DNA of 64,000 nt, from assembly GCA_947623455.1 (NCBI GenBank), contig OX392536.1:35903465-35967464 (forward strand). Reading direction: 5' to 3'. The notes beneath the pieces were generated by a model. That model had not been told where the DNA came from. It searched no databases and saw only the letters and a list, made by a program, of their open reading frames with translations. This DNA is from Mimachlamys varia. Lineage: Eukaryota > Mollusca > Bivalvia > Pectinida > Pectinidae. Shown piece after piece: positions 51,801-60,600 of the stretch (its first letter is position 1; each line of letters begins with the position of its first letter). The translations under genes were made by a program, and so were the position numbers.

Positions 51801-52192
51801 TAGTCCGAAGGGCTCTGACTCTGGTCCGATACATATTCGGACGGCTGCAGGTTGGCTGCATCTTTATTTGGCGACATTTGCTATAATTGGAACTGCTATA
51901 GATCTACAGTGCAGCATATGTGCGTTCACCTCGATTTGTTTTTGTAAACCTGTAAACCTAGACAATTCAACTCATGAAAAAATGGGATCACAGCAGTTTA
52001 GAATGATCAGATTCGGTCCTCTACTTGTTCATCTCTATCTGTCTATGGCTACTTATTAAATAGGTTAGTGGCGAAATGAGTTCAAAAGATCTTAATGGCA
52101 GCGTATACCTTTAAAATACGATCATCTAAACCCATTTCGTGAAATCCAATTTGTTTTTCCTCCACTTCATCGTCGAAATCACTTTCATCCAT
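28017..52192 (-). CDS. DDX56: DDX56/Dbp9-type DEAD-box ATP-dependent RNA helicase, 16 exons, 557 aa
   Basis: Coding exons in transcript order: 52192-52109, 51024-50863, 46890-46810, 46525-46452, 45933-45763, 44225-44135, 42921-42857, 42531-42427, 40814-40743, 39618-39520, 38921-38701, 37262-37189, 36042-35953, 30331-30226, 29958-29852, 28088-28017 (stop at 28019-28017). All junctions are GT-AG and the frame is continuous. Visible motifs: Q motif GWHKPTPIQ (34-42), Walker A ARTGSGKT (59-66), PSKEL (96-100), ATPTR (146-150), DEAD (172-175), SAT (203-205), ILFVNS (267-272), SRGID (346-350), HRVGRTAR (371-378), and a Lys-rich tail ending in KKKKKK. The insert between QFND and SRGID, the segment [19 protein letters not shown] and the length (vertebrate DDX56 is about 547 aa) fit DDX56 rather than other DEAD-box helicases. 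The family acts in the nucleolus in 60S ribosomal subunit assembly. The start ATG is the first codon of exon 1 and opens an acidic N-terminus. Introns 1, 9, 13, 14 and 15 carry tandem repeats, described separately. Confidence 0.95.
28532..29815. repeat. 69-bp minisatellite in intron 15 of the helicase gene, about 18 copies
   Basis: The unit contains AGTCTGAGTGACTGACAAAC, ATCCACTGATGATAGAGGG and TATAGCACAGTAGTAAAAGA. It lies about 37 bp downstream, in transcript direction, of the exon 15 donor. Read on the minus strand in the exon 15 frame it stays open as repeats of [27 protein letters not shown] 23-mers (not contiguous in every unit). Confidence 0.93.
30388..33980. mobile_element. Element with ten 325-bp tandem units in intron 14
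   Basis: Begins AAAGGCCCATGGGCCTTAAC then GGTCACCTGA, and ends GGTCACTTGAGACTTTGTC then TCAGGTTACC, giving inverted GGTCACCTGA/TCAGGTNACC edges. Inside, the motif GACCCCAGGGTCAT recurs ten times at about 325-bp spacing (30731 to 33629), each unit carrying CAACATGTACATACCATCAA and CCATCTATGAAGAGTATTTG. The 3' part contains GCACGACGGACGACGACGG, typical of this bivalve family. Confidence 0.8.
34081..35952. repeat. 39-bp minisatellite carrying 5' splice-site motifs, about 45 copies
   Basis: On the minus (sense) strand each unit reads GTAAGATTCTGTATAG, TTTTAGTCTCCCAC, AAACTCAAG, so consecutive units form AAG|GTAAGA, a strong 5' splice-site consensus. Some units carry a 3-bp insertion (42 bp) or a GCAAG variant. 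The array begins directly after the donor of exon 13 (35953). The first units repeat the exon's own 3' end (GAGGTGCTGACCTCTCAAAA). Confidence 0.95.
37531..38215. repeat. CTTGACCTTTGACC tandem element, copy in intron 11
   Basis: Opens ACAAGAATTCCAGGGAAGTG, has about three units of about 118 bp with CAGTGACCTTGACCTTTGAC and GAGTTTGATTGGCCCAAGGA, and ends TGTTGGTGCAG then ACATAGTGATCCCTATA. A second copy lies at 41238-42176. Confidence 0.75.
38578..38596. repeat. Poly(C) run
   Basis: An uninterrupted C run on the plus strand in intron 11, G on the transcribed strand. Confidence 0.9.
39619..40530 (-). repeat. Tandem array of the exon 10 acceptor, 9 extra copies
   Basis: On the minus strand each unit (87-121 bp) carries GATACTGTAG|GTGTCATGTG then GTTACCCAGTTTAATG, which is the 3' splice site and first 26 nt of exon 10. 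Extra copies begin near 39682, 39769, 39885, 40006, 40126, 40213, 40301, 40388 and 40490. The real boundary at 39618 is the copy nearest the rest of the exon. Confidence 0.9.
41091..41180. repeat. SINE-like AATAATAATA...TATATAGC block
   Basis: AATAATAATAATATACAACA then TTTATATAGCACTC and AAAGCGCTTCACAGC, the 3' segment of a widespread animal SINE tail. Confidence 0.45.
41238..42176. repeat. CTTGACCTTTGACC tandem element, copy in intron 8
   Basis: A longer copy (about five units) of the element at 37531-38215, with the same opening and the same end CACATAGTGATCCCTATATG. It lies between exons 8 and 9 of the helicase gene. Confidence 0.75.
42680..42806. repeat. 30-bp tandem repeat, 4 copies
   Basis: Unit ACATGAAACTCATGTGAAGG followed by TTTTTAT. 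Each unit holds the inverted pair CATGAA/ACTCATG. Confidence 0.8.
43690..44082 (-). mobile_element. MITE with GGCCCAATATACGTAAC termini in intron 6
   Basis: The most complete copy: it starts TTAAAGGCCCAATATACGTA and ends TACGTAAATTGGGCCTTTAA. The internal sequence is inverted relative to the 14.4-kb and 21.1-kb copies. Confidence 0.85.
44317..44734. mobile_element. CAGTGTTTTTCC terminal-repeat DNA element in intron 5
   Basis: Ends CAGTGTTTTTCCTG and CAGGAAAAACACTG, flanked by AGAGG on both sides. The termini resemble hAT-type non-autonomous elements. No transposase is present. Confidence 0.7.
46957..48172. mobile_element. 1.2-kb non-autonomous DNA element in intron 2
   Basis: The terminal inverted repeats begin ACCGTAATTTCTCGCGTATA then GTGCGCA. 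The left end carries the GCGTATAGTGCGCA block twice. TA lies at both edges. Short internal ORFs have no recognisable transposase motif. Confidence 0.8.
48305..50398 (-). pseudogene. 5'-truncated LINE, C-terminal ORF2 fragment, with poly(A) tail
   Basis: The minus-strand ORF at 50412-49606 (268 aa) contains [18 protein letters not shown] and a C-x2-C...H-x4-C zinc motif (LCNLC...VHSLWEC), typical of the region after the reverse transcriptase domain in L1/Tx1-type LINEs. The 3' region holds ATC and GACA microsatellites and ends in a T run (plus strand) at 48304-48315, which is the poly(A) tail. A 76-bp duplication flanks it (48229-48304 and 50399-50474). It sits in helicase intron 2, in the same orientation as the gene. 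Confidence 0.8.
48560..48860. repeat. ATC microsatellites
   Basis: Two long CAT/ATC runs (about 48580-48625 and 48775-48860) inside the LINE 3' region, separated by a duplicated ATTCACACTGCATATATG segment. Confidence 0.9.
51102..51238 (-). repeat. 137-bp tandem duplicate of the exon 2 acceptor
   Basis: A near copy of 50965-51101. It carries the exon 2 3' splice site (ATTTGCAG) and the first 60 nt of the exon, reading [19 protein letters not shown] before diverging. It lies upstream of the genuine exon in transcript order, so it is a decoy acceptor with a truncated exon. Confidence 0.9.
51240..52105. other. Intron 1 sequence without recognised features
   Basis: No supported exon, repeat or RNA gene between the duplicated acceptor and exon 1. 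Confidence 0.45.
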
Positions 52193-52509
52193 TTTTCCAG
52201 CATGTGTTTATTTAAACCGGAAAATGAATAAATATTCTAAGTTTAAACTTGGAATAGGACTTGGGGTCCGGAAGAGTATAATATATTATAGTTCTAAGTA
52301 CGGATTGCATGAACATTGCAAAGAATAATGTTGCTATCCTTTCAAAAGGAACAACTCAATTTTTAACAAATTATCATAATGTATTTATATATAATTAAGG
52401 CACACAAATTAATATTCACGCATGCCTTATTGGGAGATTGTGTTTGCTCGCTGCACAGAGGTTCATCACGTACTGACACAGATGTCATTTTTTTTTCTTT
52501 CTGGTACAT

Positions 52510-52536
52510 CACGGACTTAGATTATCTAAGTCCGTG
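52510..52536. mobile_element. 27-bp palindromic insertion, CACGGAC type
   Basis: Two exact 13-nt arms (CACGGACTTAGAT and its complement) around a single T, flanked by GGTACAT on both sides (52503-52509 and 52537-52543). Confidence 0.75.
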
Positions 52537-53064
52537 GGTACATGCACAAAGTTATAGGTTATTTGCATAATATAAAGTACATCTAACAAAAGAGTGTAAA
52601 AAATAAATACAATAGTGTGCCACCGGTCATAGACTCGATTAGCTTTACATGAACTGAATGTCATCTGATATACCTTGCCGTCAAAGGACTCCAGTTATAA
52701 GTTTTACTTTCATAAATACACAATGCAACTTATATATCCTTAATTGTATTTAAAAAGTAGCTAATAATTTGTGTAATAAATCTGTTTAAATTTATATAAA
52801 GGCCTTAAAATGTATACTTACATCGCTCAGGGACGTATTTGAACTTTGAAAGACAATTACTTACACAAAATAATTGAATAATTCTCAAGAATGTACAATG
52901 CAATGAAAGATTTTGGAACAAGCACAAAATATATTTGACTTGTCCTTTGTGGTCTTACAATATGTGAAGTGTGTGTGTGCGGATTTAAAATGTCTTGTAG
53001 TGATTAATTCTATCATAGTTGATCAGATAATACATATATAATGTTATAAGATTGTTTATTTCAA

Positions 53065-53097
53065 CAGGGACGTATATGCGAGACATATATGTCCCTG
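53065..53097. mobile_element. 33-bp palindromic insertion, CAGGGAC type
   Basis: Arms CAGGGACGTATATG and CATATATGTCCCTG (one mismatch) around a CGAGA loop, flanked by ATTTCAA on both sides. Confidence 0.75.
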
Positions 53098-53218
53098 ATT
53101 TCAATAAAAACATTAGACATATAAAACACAATAAACAATGAATGGCTTTTAATAATTTGGCCTAGCCCGTCCCCTCCCTATTTCAGTGTTTTGTCTGTAT
53201 CAGCACGAACTTAGATAG

Positions 53219-55342
53219 AAAAGCAGAATTATTGAATAATTATATTTGTAGTATTACTAGAGTAGATGATAGTGACGCTGATGTTCCTGTTATAGAGCCA
53301 AAAACTGACCATCAAATTAGTTCCTTAGATTAAAGTCAACTGAAATACTAGATGTTTTACAGATATTGAAGCTCGGCAAGGCCTCGGGTGGGGATGGAAT
53401 CAGCCACCATATGCTAAAAAATACTGCTCACACTGTTTGTACTCCTCTCGAAATAATATTTAATATGTCCTTATCTACAGGGTTTATCCCTGTAAATGGA
53501 AAAAAGCTAACATAATGCCACTGTTTAAAAAAGGTGACAGACATTCCCTTTTGAATTATAGACCAATTTCGTTGCTTTCCACTGTTGGTAAAAATTTTGA
53601 AAGAGTGATTTTTAAACATTTATACAATTACTTTATAGAAAATAACTTGTTTTACAAATATCAGTCTGGTTTTATGCATGGTCATTCTACAGTTTATCAA
53701 CTCATTGATAGTTATCACAAAATATGTATTGCACTTAAAGAAAGAAAACATTCATGTATTGTATATATTCTGTGACATATCCAAGGCTTTTGATAGGGTT
53801 TGGCACAGAGGTCTTATGGTTAAGTTAAAATCTTATGGAGTTTCTGGCGAATTACTTACATGGTTAGAAAATTACTTATCTAAGAGACATCGATGTTTTT
53901 TTTTTTAATAGTTCATATCTTAAAGTAGGTTTAATTGAAGCAGGTGTTCCGCAAGGCTCTATTCTCGGACCACTTTTATTTCTTGTATATAATATATAAA
54001 TGATAACGCAGATATTTTTGAATCAGCGTCTCGTCTTTTTGCAAATGATACATCTTTGTTGAAATCATCATTATCTTGTTTAGAAATTCAGGAAACTTTA
54101 AATTGAGACTTAGAAATTCTTAATACCTGGTCAAAAACTTGGTTGGTTAACTTTAATCCCGATAAAACAGATGTATTGTTTATTTCTAATCTGTGGGTAT
54201 TGATGAGGATCTAGAGTTAGAATTTGATTGGGAAGTTTTAAATTTTACAGATTATCATAAACATTTGGGGGTAATTTTTAATTCAAATGCTAAGTGGGGG
54301 GATCATGTCCATGGGATTTATATATCTGTAATGAAAACAATTAATGTCTTACGAAAACTAAAATACTTATTAAGTAGGGATGCTCTTTTGTTAATTTACA
54401 AGACTTTTATATGACCAATTTTAGAATATGCTTGTGAGTTGTGGGACGGTTGTTCTATAGCTGAATCGGAAAAGTTAGAAAAAGCCCAACGTGAAGCTGC
54501 TCGGATTATAGTAGGACTTCCTTCTTATACCCCTATTAATACTTTATGAAACTGGTCTTGAAACTTTATCTAATCGCAGAAAAAGGAGGAAACTACAACT
54601 TTTATATAAGATGCATAATAGGTTAACTCCTGATTACTTCAATCATCTTTTGCCGCCGTTATCTGGTGAAAATAACCCTTACGTTTTACGTTACTATAAT
54701 GATTATAGAATTCCTCCCTTCAGACTGTCTCTTACTAGTTCTTCTTTTATACCTTCTACTCTTCTTTGTTGGAATAGCTTAGACAATTTGGTTCGATTCT
54801 TTCCTCCATAACTTCTTTCAAATTATGCTTAGCTTCAAGTTTTTAGTCAACTCCGCCTATTTACTTTAATTTTGGAAATCGTAAACTTAATATTTTGCAC
54901 ACCAAACTCAGACATCGTTGTAGTTCCCTAAATTATGATCTCTTTAGAGTTAACCTTGTCGAGAGTGCAGCTTGTAATTGTGGTCATCCTTGTGAGAATA
55001 TTTTTCATTATTTTTTGGAATGTCACAACTTTGCAAATGAAAGACGTCTTTTGTTTCAAAATTTAAATGATTTGGATGTTACAATAAGTTTAGAAATAAT
55101 TTTGTTTGGCAACTCTGAATTTTCCGTGGACCTTAACACAAATATTTTTAGAAATGTTCACAGTTTTATCAAATCCAGCAAGAGATTTTAAGATCAATTG
55201 TGATTTCAAGTATGAACTTTTGTAAAATAATTATTTTAATGTCATATAAAATGTATATTGGGAGAAGGCGTTGATAAGTTGTAATAACTTAATTGTGCCT
55301 AATCCCCTGTCAACTTTTGGCAATAAATATGTTTAAACTTAA
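53219..55342 (+). pseudogene. Dead 5'-truncated LINE (jockey/CR1-like reverse transcriptase)
   Basis: The order of reverse transcriptase blocks is preserved across frameshifts: GKASGGDGISHHMLK, LFKKGDRHSLLNYRPISLLS, KYQSGF..GHSTV, CDISKAFDRVWHRGL, EAGVPQGSILGPLLFLVYN, RLFANDTSLL. The catalytic FADD box reads FAND, and stops and shifts break the frame. The C-terminal part (CNCGHPCENIFHYFLECHNF) has a Cys/His motif, and AATAAA lies near the 3' end. ACTTAGATAG flanks both sides (53209-53218, 55343-55352). Confidence 0.88.
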
Positions 55343-55371
55343 ACTTAGATAGCAATCTAATATAAGTCCGT
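55343..55371. mobile_element. Right half of a CACGGAC-type palindrome split by the LINE
   Basis: CAATCTAATATAAGTCCGTG completes the left half CACGAACTTAGATAG at 53205-53218. The joined palindrome is edged by GTATCAG on the left and GTATCAA on the right, a 7-bp duplication with one change. Confidence 0.7.
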
Positions 55372-55395
55372 GGTATCAACAGGGACGTATATCAG

Positions 55396-55433
55396 CAGGG
55401 ACGTATGTGAGATCTCACATATATACGTCCCTG
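55396..55433. mobile_element. 38-bp palindromic insertion, CAGGGAC type
   Basis: Arms CAGGGACGTATGTGAGA and TCTCACATATATACGTCCCTG are imperfectly complementary, and ATATCAG lies on both sides. A lone half-arm CAGGGACGTAT precedes it at 55380. Confidence 0.75.
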
Positions 55434-55439
55434 ATATCA

Positions 55440-56020
55440 GGTATGACCAAGAGATTCAAGATTCTTTATTTCAATCCGACACATTTGGCAGTGTGTAACA
55501 AGAGGTCAAACAATAATAATCAATACACACATAGACATATCCAACATTTATTTTATTCATAGTACACCATCTTTATTCATATATAGTACACCATCTTTAC
55601 CTTCATTTACCTGACTTGAGACATTGTAAATTACTATTTATAAGTATTTCTATTCATGCATCAACTATTTCATCTGAATTGTTTATAATTATAAGAATTG
55701 TTTGTAAGTTTGATCAGATGTGAAGATTGTGACACTCACCCATCTAATTAGATAATTACCCCCTCAGGCCTCAACCCCTCCTGGTTAAAATTTACCTGTA
55801 TCAGGTCTGATAGAAGGTGTGAAAATCTGGAGATAATATAACTCCGGGGCCCCTGATCATGATTGTTAGTTGGAAACAGGTCATCACACCTTATGCAGGT
55901 ACAGGCTGCTGACCGTCAGTCTAGACCCGGTTACAGGTATAGCATATTGTATACTATTATAGTGAAATGACTGGAAAACTGTATTATGAGCACCTCGTAT
56001 TCGTTTTTAAGAAATAGCAC
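55440..56020. other. Intergenic stretch upstream of the novel gene
   Basis: No gene or array is recognised. Includes two short direct repeats of ATAGTACACCATCTTTA near 55560-55600. Confidence 0.4.
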
Positions 56021-56056
56021 GGACTTAGATAGCATCTAATCTAATTAAGTCCGTGC
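56019..56056. mobile_element. CACGGAC-type palindrome near the promoter
   Basis: Arms AGCACGGACTTAGAT and TTAAGTCCGTGCT with an AGCATCTAATCTAA centre. The flanking 7-mers do not match, so the target duplication is lost or absent. Confidence 0.6.
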
Positions 56057-56159
56057 TGTTACAAATTACCAGGCCCCTGTGAAAAAAGCACGGCTATGAC
56101 AGACAACGGGAGATAATCCATACTACTGCAGCCGAGGGTATGTTTTGATATGAAAGCGA

Positions 56160-57619
56160 GGTTCTGTCGTAATCGCGGGAAGAAGATGGCGAATAACACG
56201 TGAAATATAAGTAGAGAAATGGATAAATCTTTCAGTAGCGCATTTGGTTCTGGTGAAGCAGTCTTGCAAATTGTTTATATGGAAAGGTATTGATATATTT
56301 GGTCTTATTGGTTTACAGTCATACAGTAGAAGGTGCAGAAATTAACATGGCTCGTCGACCTAACATTCAAAACATTGGCACCCGTCAATATGCAAATGTC
56401 GGAACAGATTTGTTGTGTTGAGGAAAGAGAGTTATTATAGGTACCTACCTAATGTATTTTGTTTGAAATATAGATGCATATTGATTTTAAGTATATTAGC
56501 AGTGTAATATAATGCGTTACCCGCTTTTCCAATATGATGTTGTTGGAATATTAGCAAATAGAATAGGCCTAGTCGAGGTCTTGTCGATGTAGATGTAGTT
56601 CTATGGGCCTATTCAGATTTGCTTACTCAACAGGTTGCTGGGGCCTAAAACAAGTATACTGTTGTAAGCCTGAGCTGCATGGAGAGTAACCGTTCATCAG
56701 TTGATTTCTCAACCTTACTGTTTCAACAAACATCTAGCTCCTTTTATTGTATATTGAGGAATTTTCAGTATTGGAAGAAAAATTTAAATGTAAACAAACT
56801 GCCAATGCGGGGCCCCAACATGCTATACAAGGAATTCCTATACAAGCCTATGCCTATGTGATTTTGACATCCGGGAATTGCTCCAATATACATGAACTTT
56901 GTCTGCTTGCTAATCGAAACAATTTAGATTTCAGAAGTGTAAAACTGTCAACAAGTATAAGCAGGTTTAAGAATTTTTTTTACTGCATTCGCTATGTGAG
57001 AAAAATATTTTTAAAAGCACATACTTGTCCAAGCTTACACATGAGAACCACTCATCCTTGAACTAAAATCACTCGTCCCTCTGACTTCTAATTTTCAATT
57101 AAGACAAACACACAAAATATGTTTGCAATGTGTGTTTTTTTTGGGAGGGGGGGGGGGGACGTACGTGTCATTGCTGATCTTTCGCTCTGCACAGCACCTT
57201 TAACTTTGGGATCACCATCATCACATCTGTGTGCTGTTTTCTTTGACGAAGATTCTAATAAGGCTTAATAGGATACAACAAGTCAGTTCTAAGCAGTAAA
57301 AACTATTTCCGGACTTCCGCACTAAATTTATGCAATACACAGACTGTCATACTGACGTCTGTGTCGGATGCAGACGTCAGTATGATGCTCAAGTCAACAT
57401 CAGAGAAAGGGTTTATGGTTTCTATATAGTATATACATAGCTCACAAATACTAGTGCTAAATGTCCCATGACTATACATTTGATACTATTACTATATGTA
57501 TTTATCTATATTTTTCTACAGGTTAATGCTATACTTACTGGAAAAAGGAACACCTGTTGACAAATAGAAAAAGAAACCTGATACAATGGAACAGACCGAC
57601 TCAGAAATCATTCTCACTG
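56160..57619 (+). promoter_or_regulatory. Probable promoter and 5' leader exons of the 57586-63286 gene
   Basis: A candidate first exon runs from roughly 56160 to 56286, where ATGGAAAG is followed by GTATTG. A second leader exon starts at 57522 after a TTTTTCTACAG acceptor and contains the main start codon at 57586. The region around 56100-56200 is locally richer in CG dinucleotides than its surroundings, as expected near a start of transcription. An upstream ATG at 56219 stays open across this splice and ends at a TAG at 57567, just before the main ATG. The transcription start is inferred and no core promoter motif was identified. Confidence 0.4.
57348..57384. repeat. 37-bp hairpin in the leader intron
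   Basis: Arms CATACTGACGTCTG and CAGACGTCAGTATG are exact complements around a 9-nt loop. No flanking duplication. The terminal sequence differs from the CAGGGAC/CACGGAC palindromes. Confidence 0.7.
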
Positions 57620-60600
57620 GTACATTTTTTAATTGATTAATGACTATTTTGTATGTCATGGCCTTCAATTGAAAACTAGTTTCAAAATTAGTTGCACGCA
57701 GCACAGTCCGAGACTTTAGCCACTAGTCCTATGCCCATGACTAGTAAATTTTGGTTCAGACTAGTGGAAAGTCATTGAAAACAATACATTTGTTAAAATA
57801 AACACTGCATTTTGCATAAATCTGGACTAGTGCTTGAAAATGTTAAATGTCACAGACTGGTTGCATGAATGTTCATCTATAGGTTACCGGTATGATTATA
57901 ATTTATAGATTAACTATACATATACAGGCAGCTAAAGTTAGTTGTAACTATATACAACTGAAAATAATCAGTTATGAAATTTGAGTAATTTCTTCTTTTG
58001 CATTTAATTGCAGAGAATCAAGAACTTGTCTCGGGAACAGATGATATGGGTAGGATGGTGTATTTGGTAGTGGACAAGATGACAGATAGGTCCAGTCAGC
58101 AGGGTGGAACAGATCTGATTTATAATTTAGTTGACCATCAAGGATCATATGACCAGTTAGGTACTAGCGCCACCCTGGACACAGACTCTCAGCTGATGTC
58201 AGGCCAGAGTGCTAGTCTCTCCTTGGATGCAAGGGGCACAGTTTACCAGTACACTGTGCCGGTGTCTTCTATGGAGACCTACCAGCTACCCTTGGGACAA
58301 GGGACAAACAACTCCATTTCAGATAAAGTTCGTGTGGAGAGAGTTGAACAACTCCCTGCTAATAACTTGACTCAGGTGATATCCGCAGATATGTTGAACA
58401 ACAATACTACCGCAGACATTATTCTGGCTTCTTCTGAGGAACCTGACCTGAATGACGTATCCAACATACAGGTCCAGGCCTATCCTTCCCACGACTACGG
58501 AAGTATCTTATCTATGCCCTTCATTCCATCAAATGGGCCGACTAATAGCCACACATTGTCTATCCCGACCAGCATGGAAGACGCACAGTTACTGCACAAT
58601 TTTAGTGCTGATGCCTTGGAAAGCTTGCAGTCATTACTAGATGTAGACGTGGACACCACCATCACAACAACAACATCAACCGAGGAGCTCATTGATTCTG
58701 CCTTAAATCATGAGAACTACAACAATTCATTGCAGGCAGACAATGATCAAATGAACGCCCGGAAGACAACACAACGACCACAGAGTATTTCATCCAGTGC
58801 CAATCGTGGGGATGTTCGAAGATCAAAACGTTTAAGTGCTCTTACTACGAAAAACTACAACCAAATGCTCAATGAAGCAGAGTTCCGGCAGGAAATTGAA
58901 GAAAGGAAAATAGTGAACAGAACTTCATTAGAAATGAACAGAACTTCATCAGAGGTGAAAAGAACTTCATCAGAAATTCCAGAATTACTCAATGCAGAGT
59001 ACATGAGACAGGAAGATGTCAGTATGGTGAAGAAAAGCGTGAGTCAGTTTCAACAAGATTTCTCCTCCTATCCTGTATTGTGTAGATGTAAACATAAAGA
59101 AAAGGGGACAGACATTCCAATTGAACAAATCTGGTTGCACAAGAATCAGATGTATTACCTACCTCAGATTAACATTTTGGTGATCAGCTTTGAAGAATAT
59201 GTCGGCTTTCTTCGTCAAGACAAGTGGTATGTTAGTGTTGGCGAGATAACTCAAAGACTTATACCAAATTTCCGTAGTGAGGTGGAGTCCTATCTTGTCA
59301 AAAATGTTTGTGACAAGCAGTTTCTGTCACTTGAGGAGATTGAATACCTTAAACAGAGAAGATGTGTCAACCAAAGCATGAAATCTGGTACCATGATCTC
59401 CTTAGACACCCTACGGGTAATGTGCAAGTTCTTGGCCAGTACCAAGGCATTCATACAAGCACCTACAACTGGGCTGTCTAATGCAGCGCATGGTGGCATC
59501 TACAAGAAGTTACTGGGGAAAAACACGAGGTGTTCCAAATGTGGAGGTGCAGTCAAGAATATCGAGGCATCTGATAGATATGTACTTCTAGATTCTCCTG
59601 CCGAGATACTTTATTCTAGAAGGATAGAGCAGAGCTCTTCGTCGGAAGGGAAATCCCTACAGAAATCCATGTTTGTTGGTGAAGTTGTCATCGGAAATGT
59701 ATTTTTTAAGTCATTCAAATTAGACGAGTTAACTTACATTTCCCTCAAGGAAATCGTGGAGTGTCAGGTGTTCAATCTCCAAGTCCTTCAGTCAAGACTT
59801 GTACAGCTTCAGTACCGACCACGGCCAGCTCCAACTGCCATTGATTCTCACTTTTCCAGTGAAAGTTCTGATGTAAACCAAACGTTGTGGATTGACCTGA
59901 TGACTTTACGCTGTGCTTGTTGTATGAGTAGACAACGCTCTCCCACTTCAGATATCGAAGTTTTACAGCAGATGTTCTCGAGAGGGCAGTATACCTGTTC
60001 CTTTGACCTTGAGATTATTGCTTTTGATGACTACGACTCTGTCAACAATGAAACTGTGTATACTTTGGATCCACACACCTACAAGATTACGACCAGACAC
60101 AATTATAACCAGTCGGCTCACACAGGTGCTGGTCGTAAAGTTCAACGGGCATTGTTAAATGAGGAAGTGAAAAAAAAGGAAGCGGCCAAAGTCTTGATGA
60201 AAAGTAAACTTTCGTCTGGGAAAACAAAAGGAAAGTCTAATAAAGTGACTATCAAGAGGACATCTCCCGAAAAAATTGTTGTTGAACCATCTGGCGATGA
60301 CGAGGAAGCGAAGTCCCTTAAACCAGGTGTATATTACTTTGCTGACAAGAACAGCATTGTAGACTTCCTGAAAAGTAAGACAGTTGATGATACTCTACGA
60401 GAGGACACAGAGTGTCATTTGACCTCTCAGAAAAGATCTAATGTATCCGCACTTTCAAAACCATTGTTCCGACTCAAGTCTGCTCCAGATACGGCACCAC
60501 ACCTTATAAGGAGCGGAGTACAATCCTACGCGGACAAACAAGCAAATAACAAGACAAATGCAGCTCCCAGAAGAGGCTTCAAGAGAAAGCTGGAGGAGTT

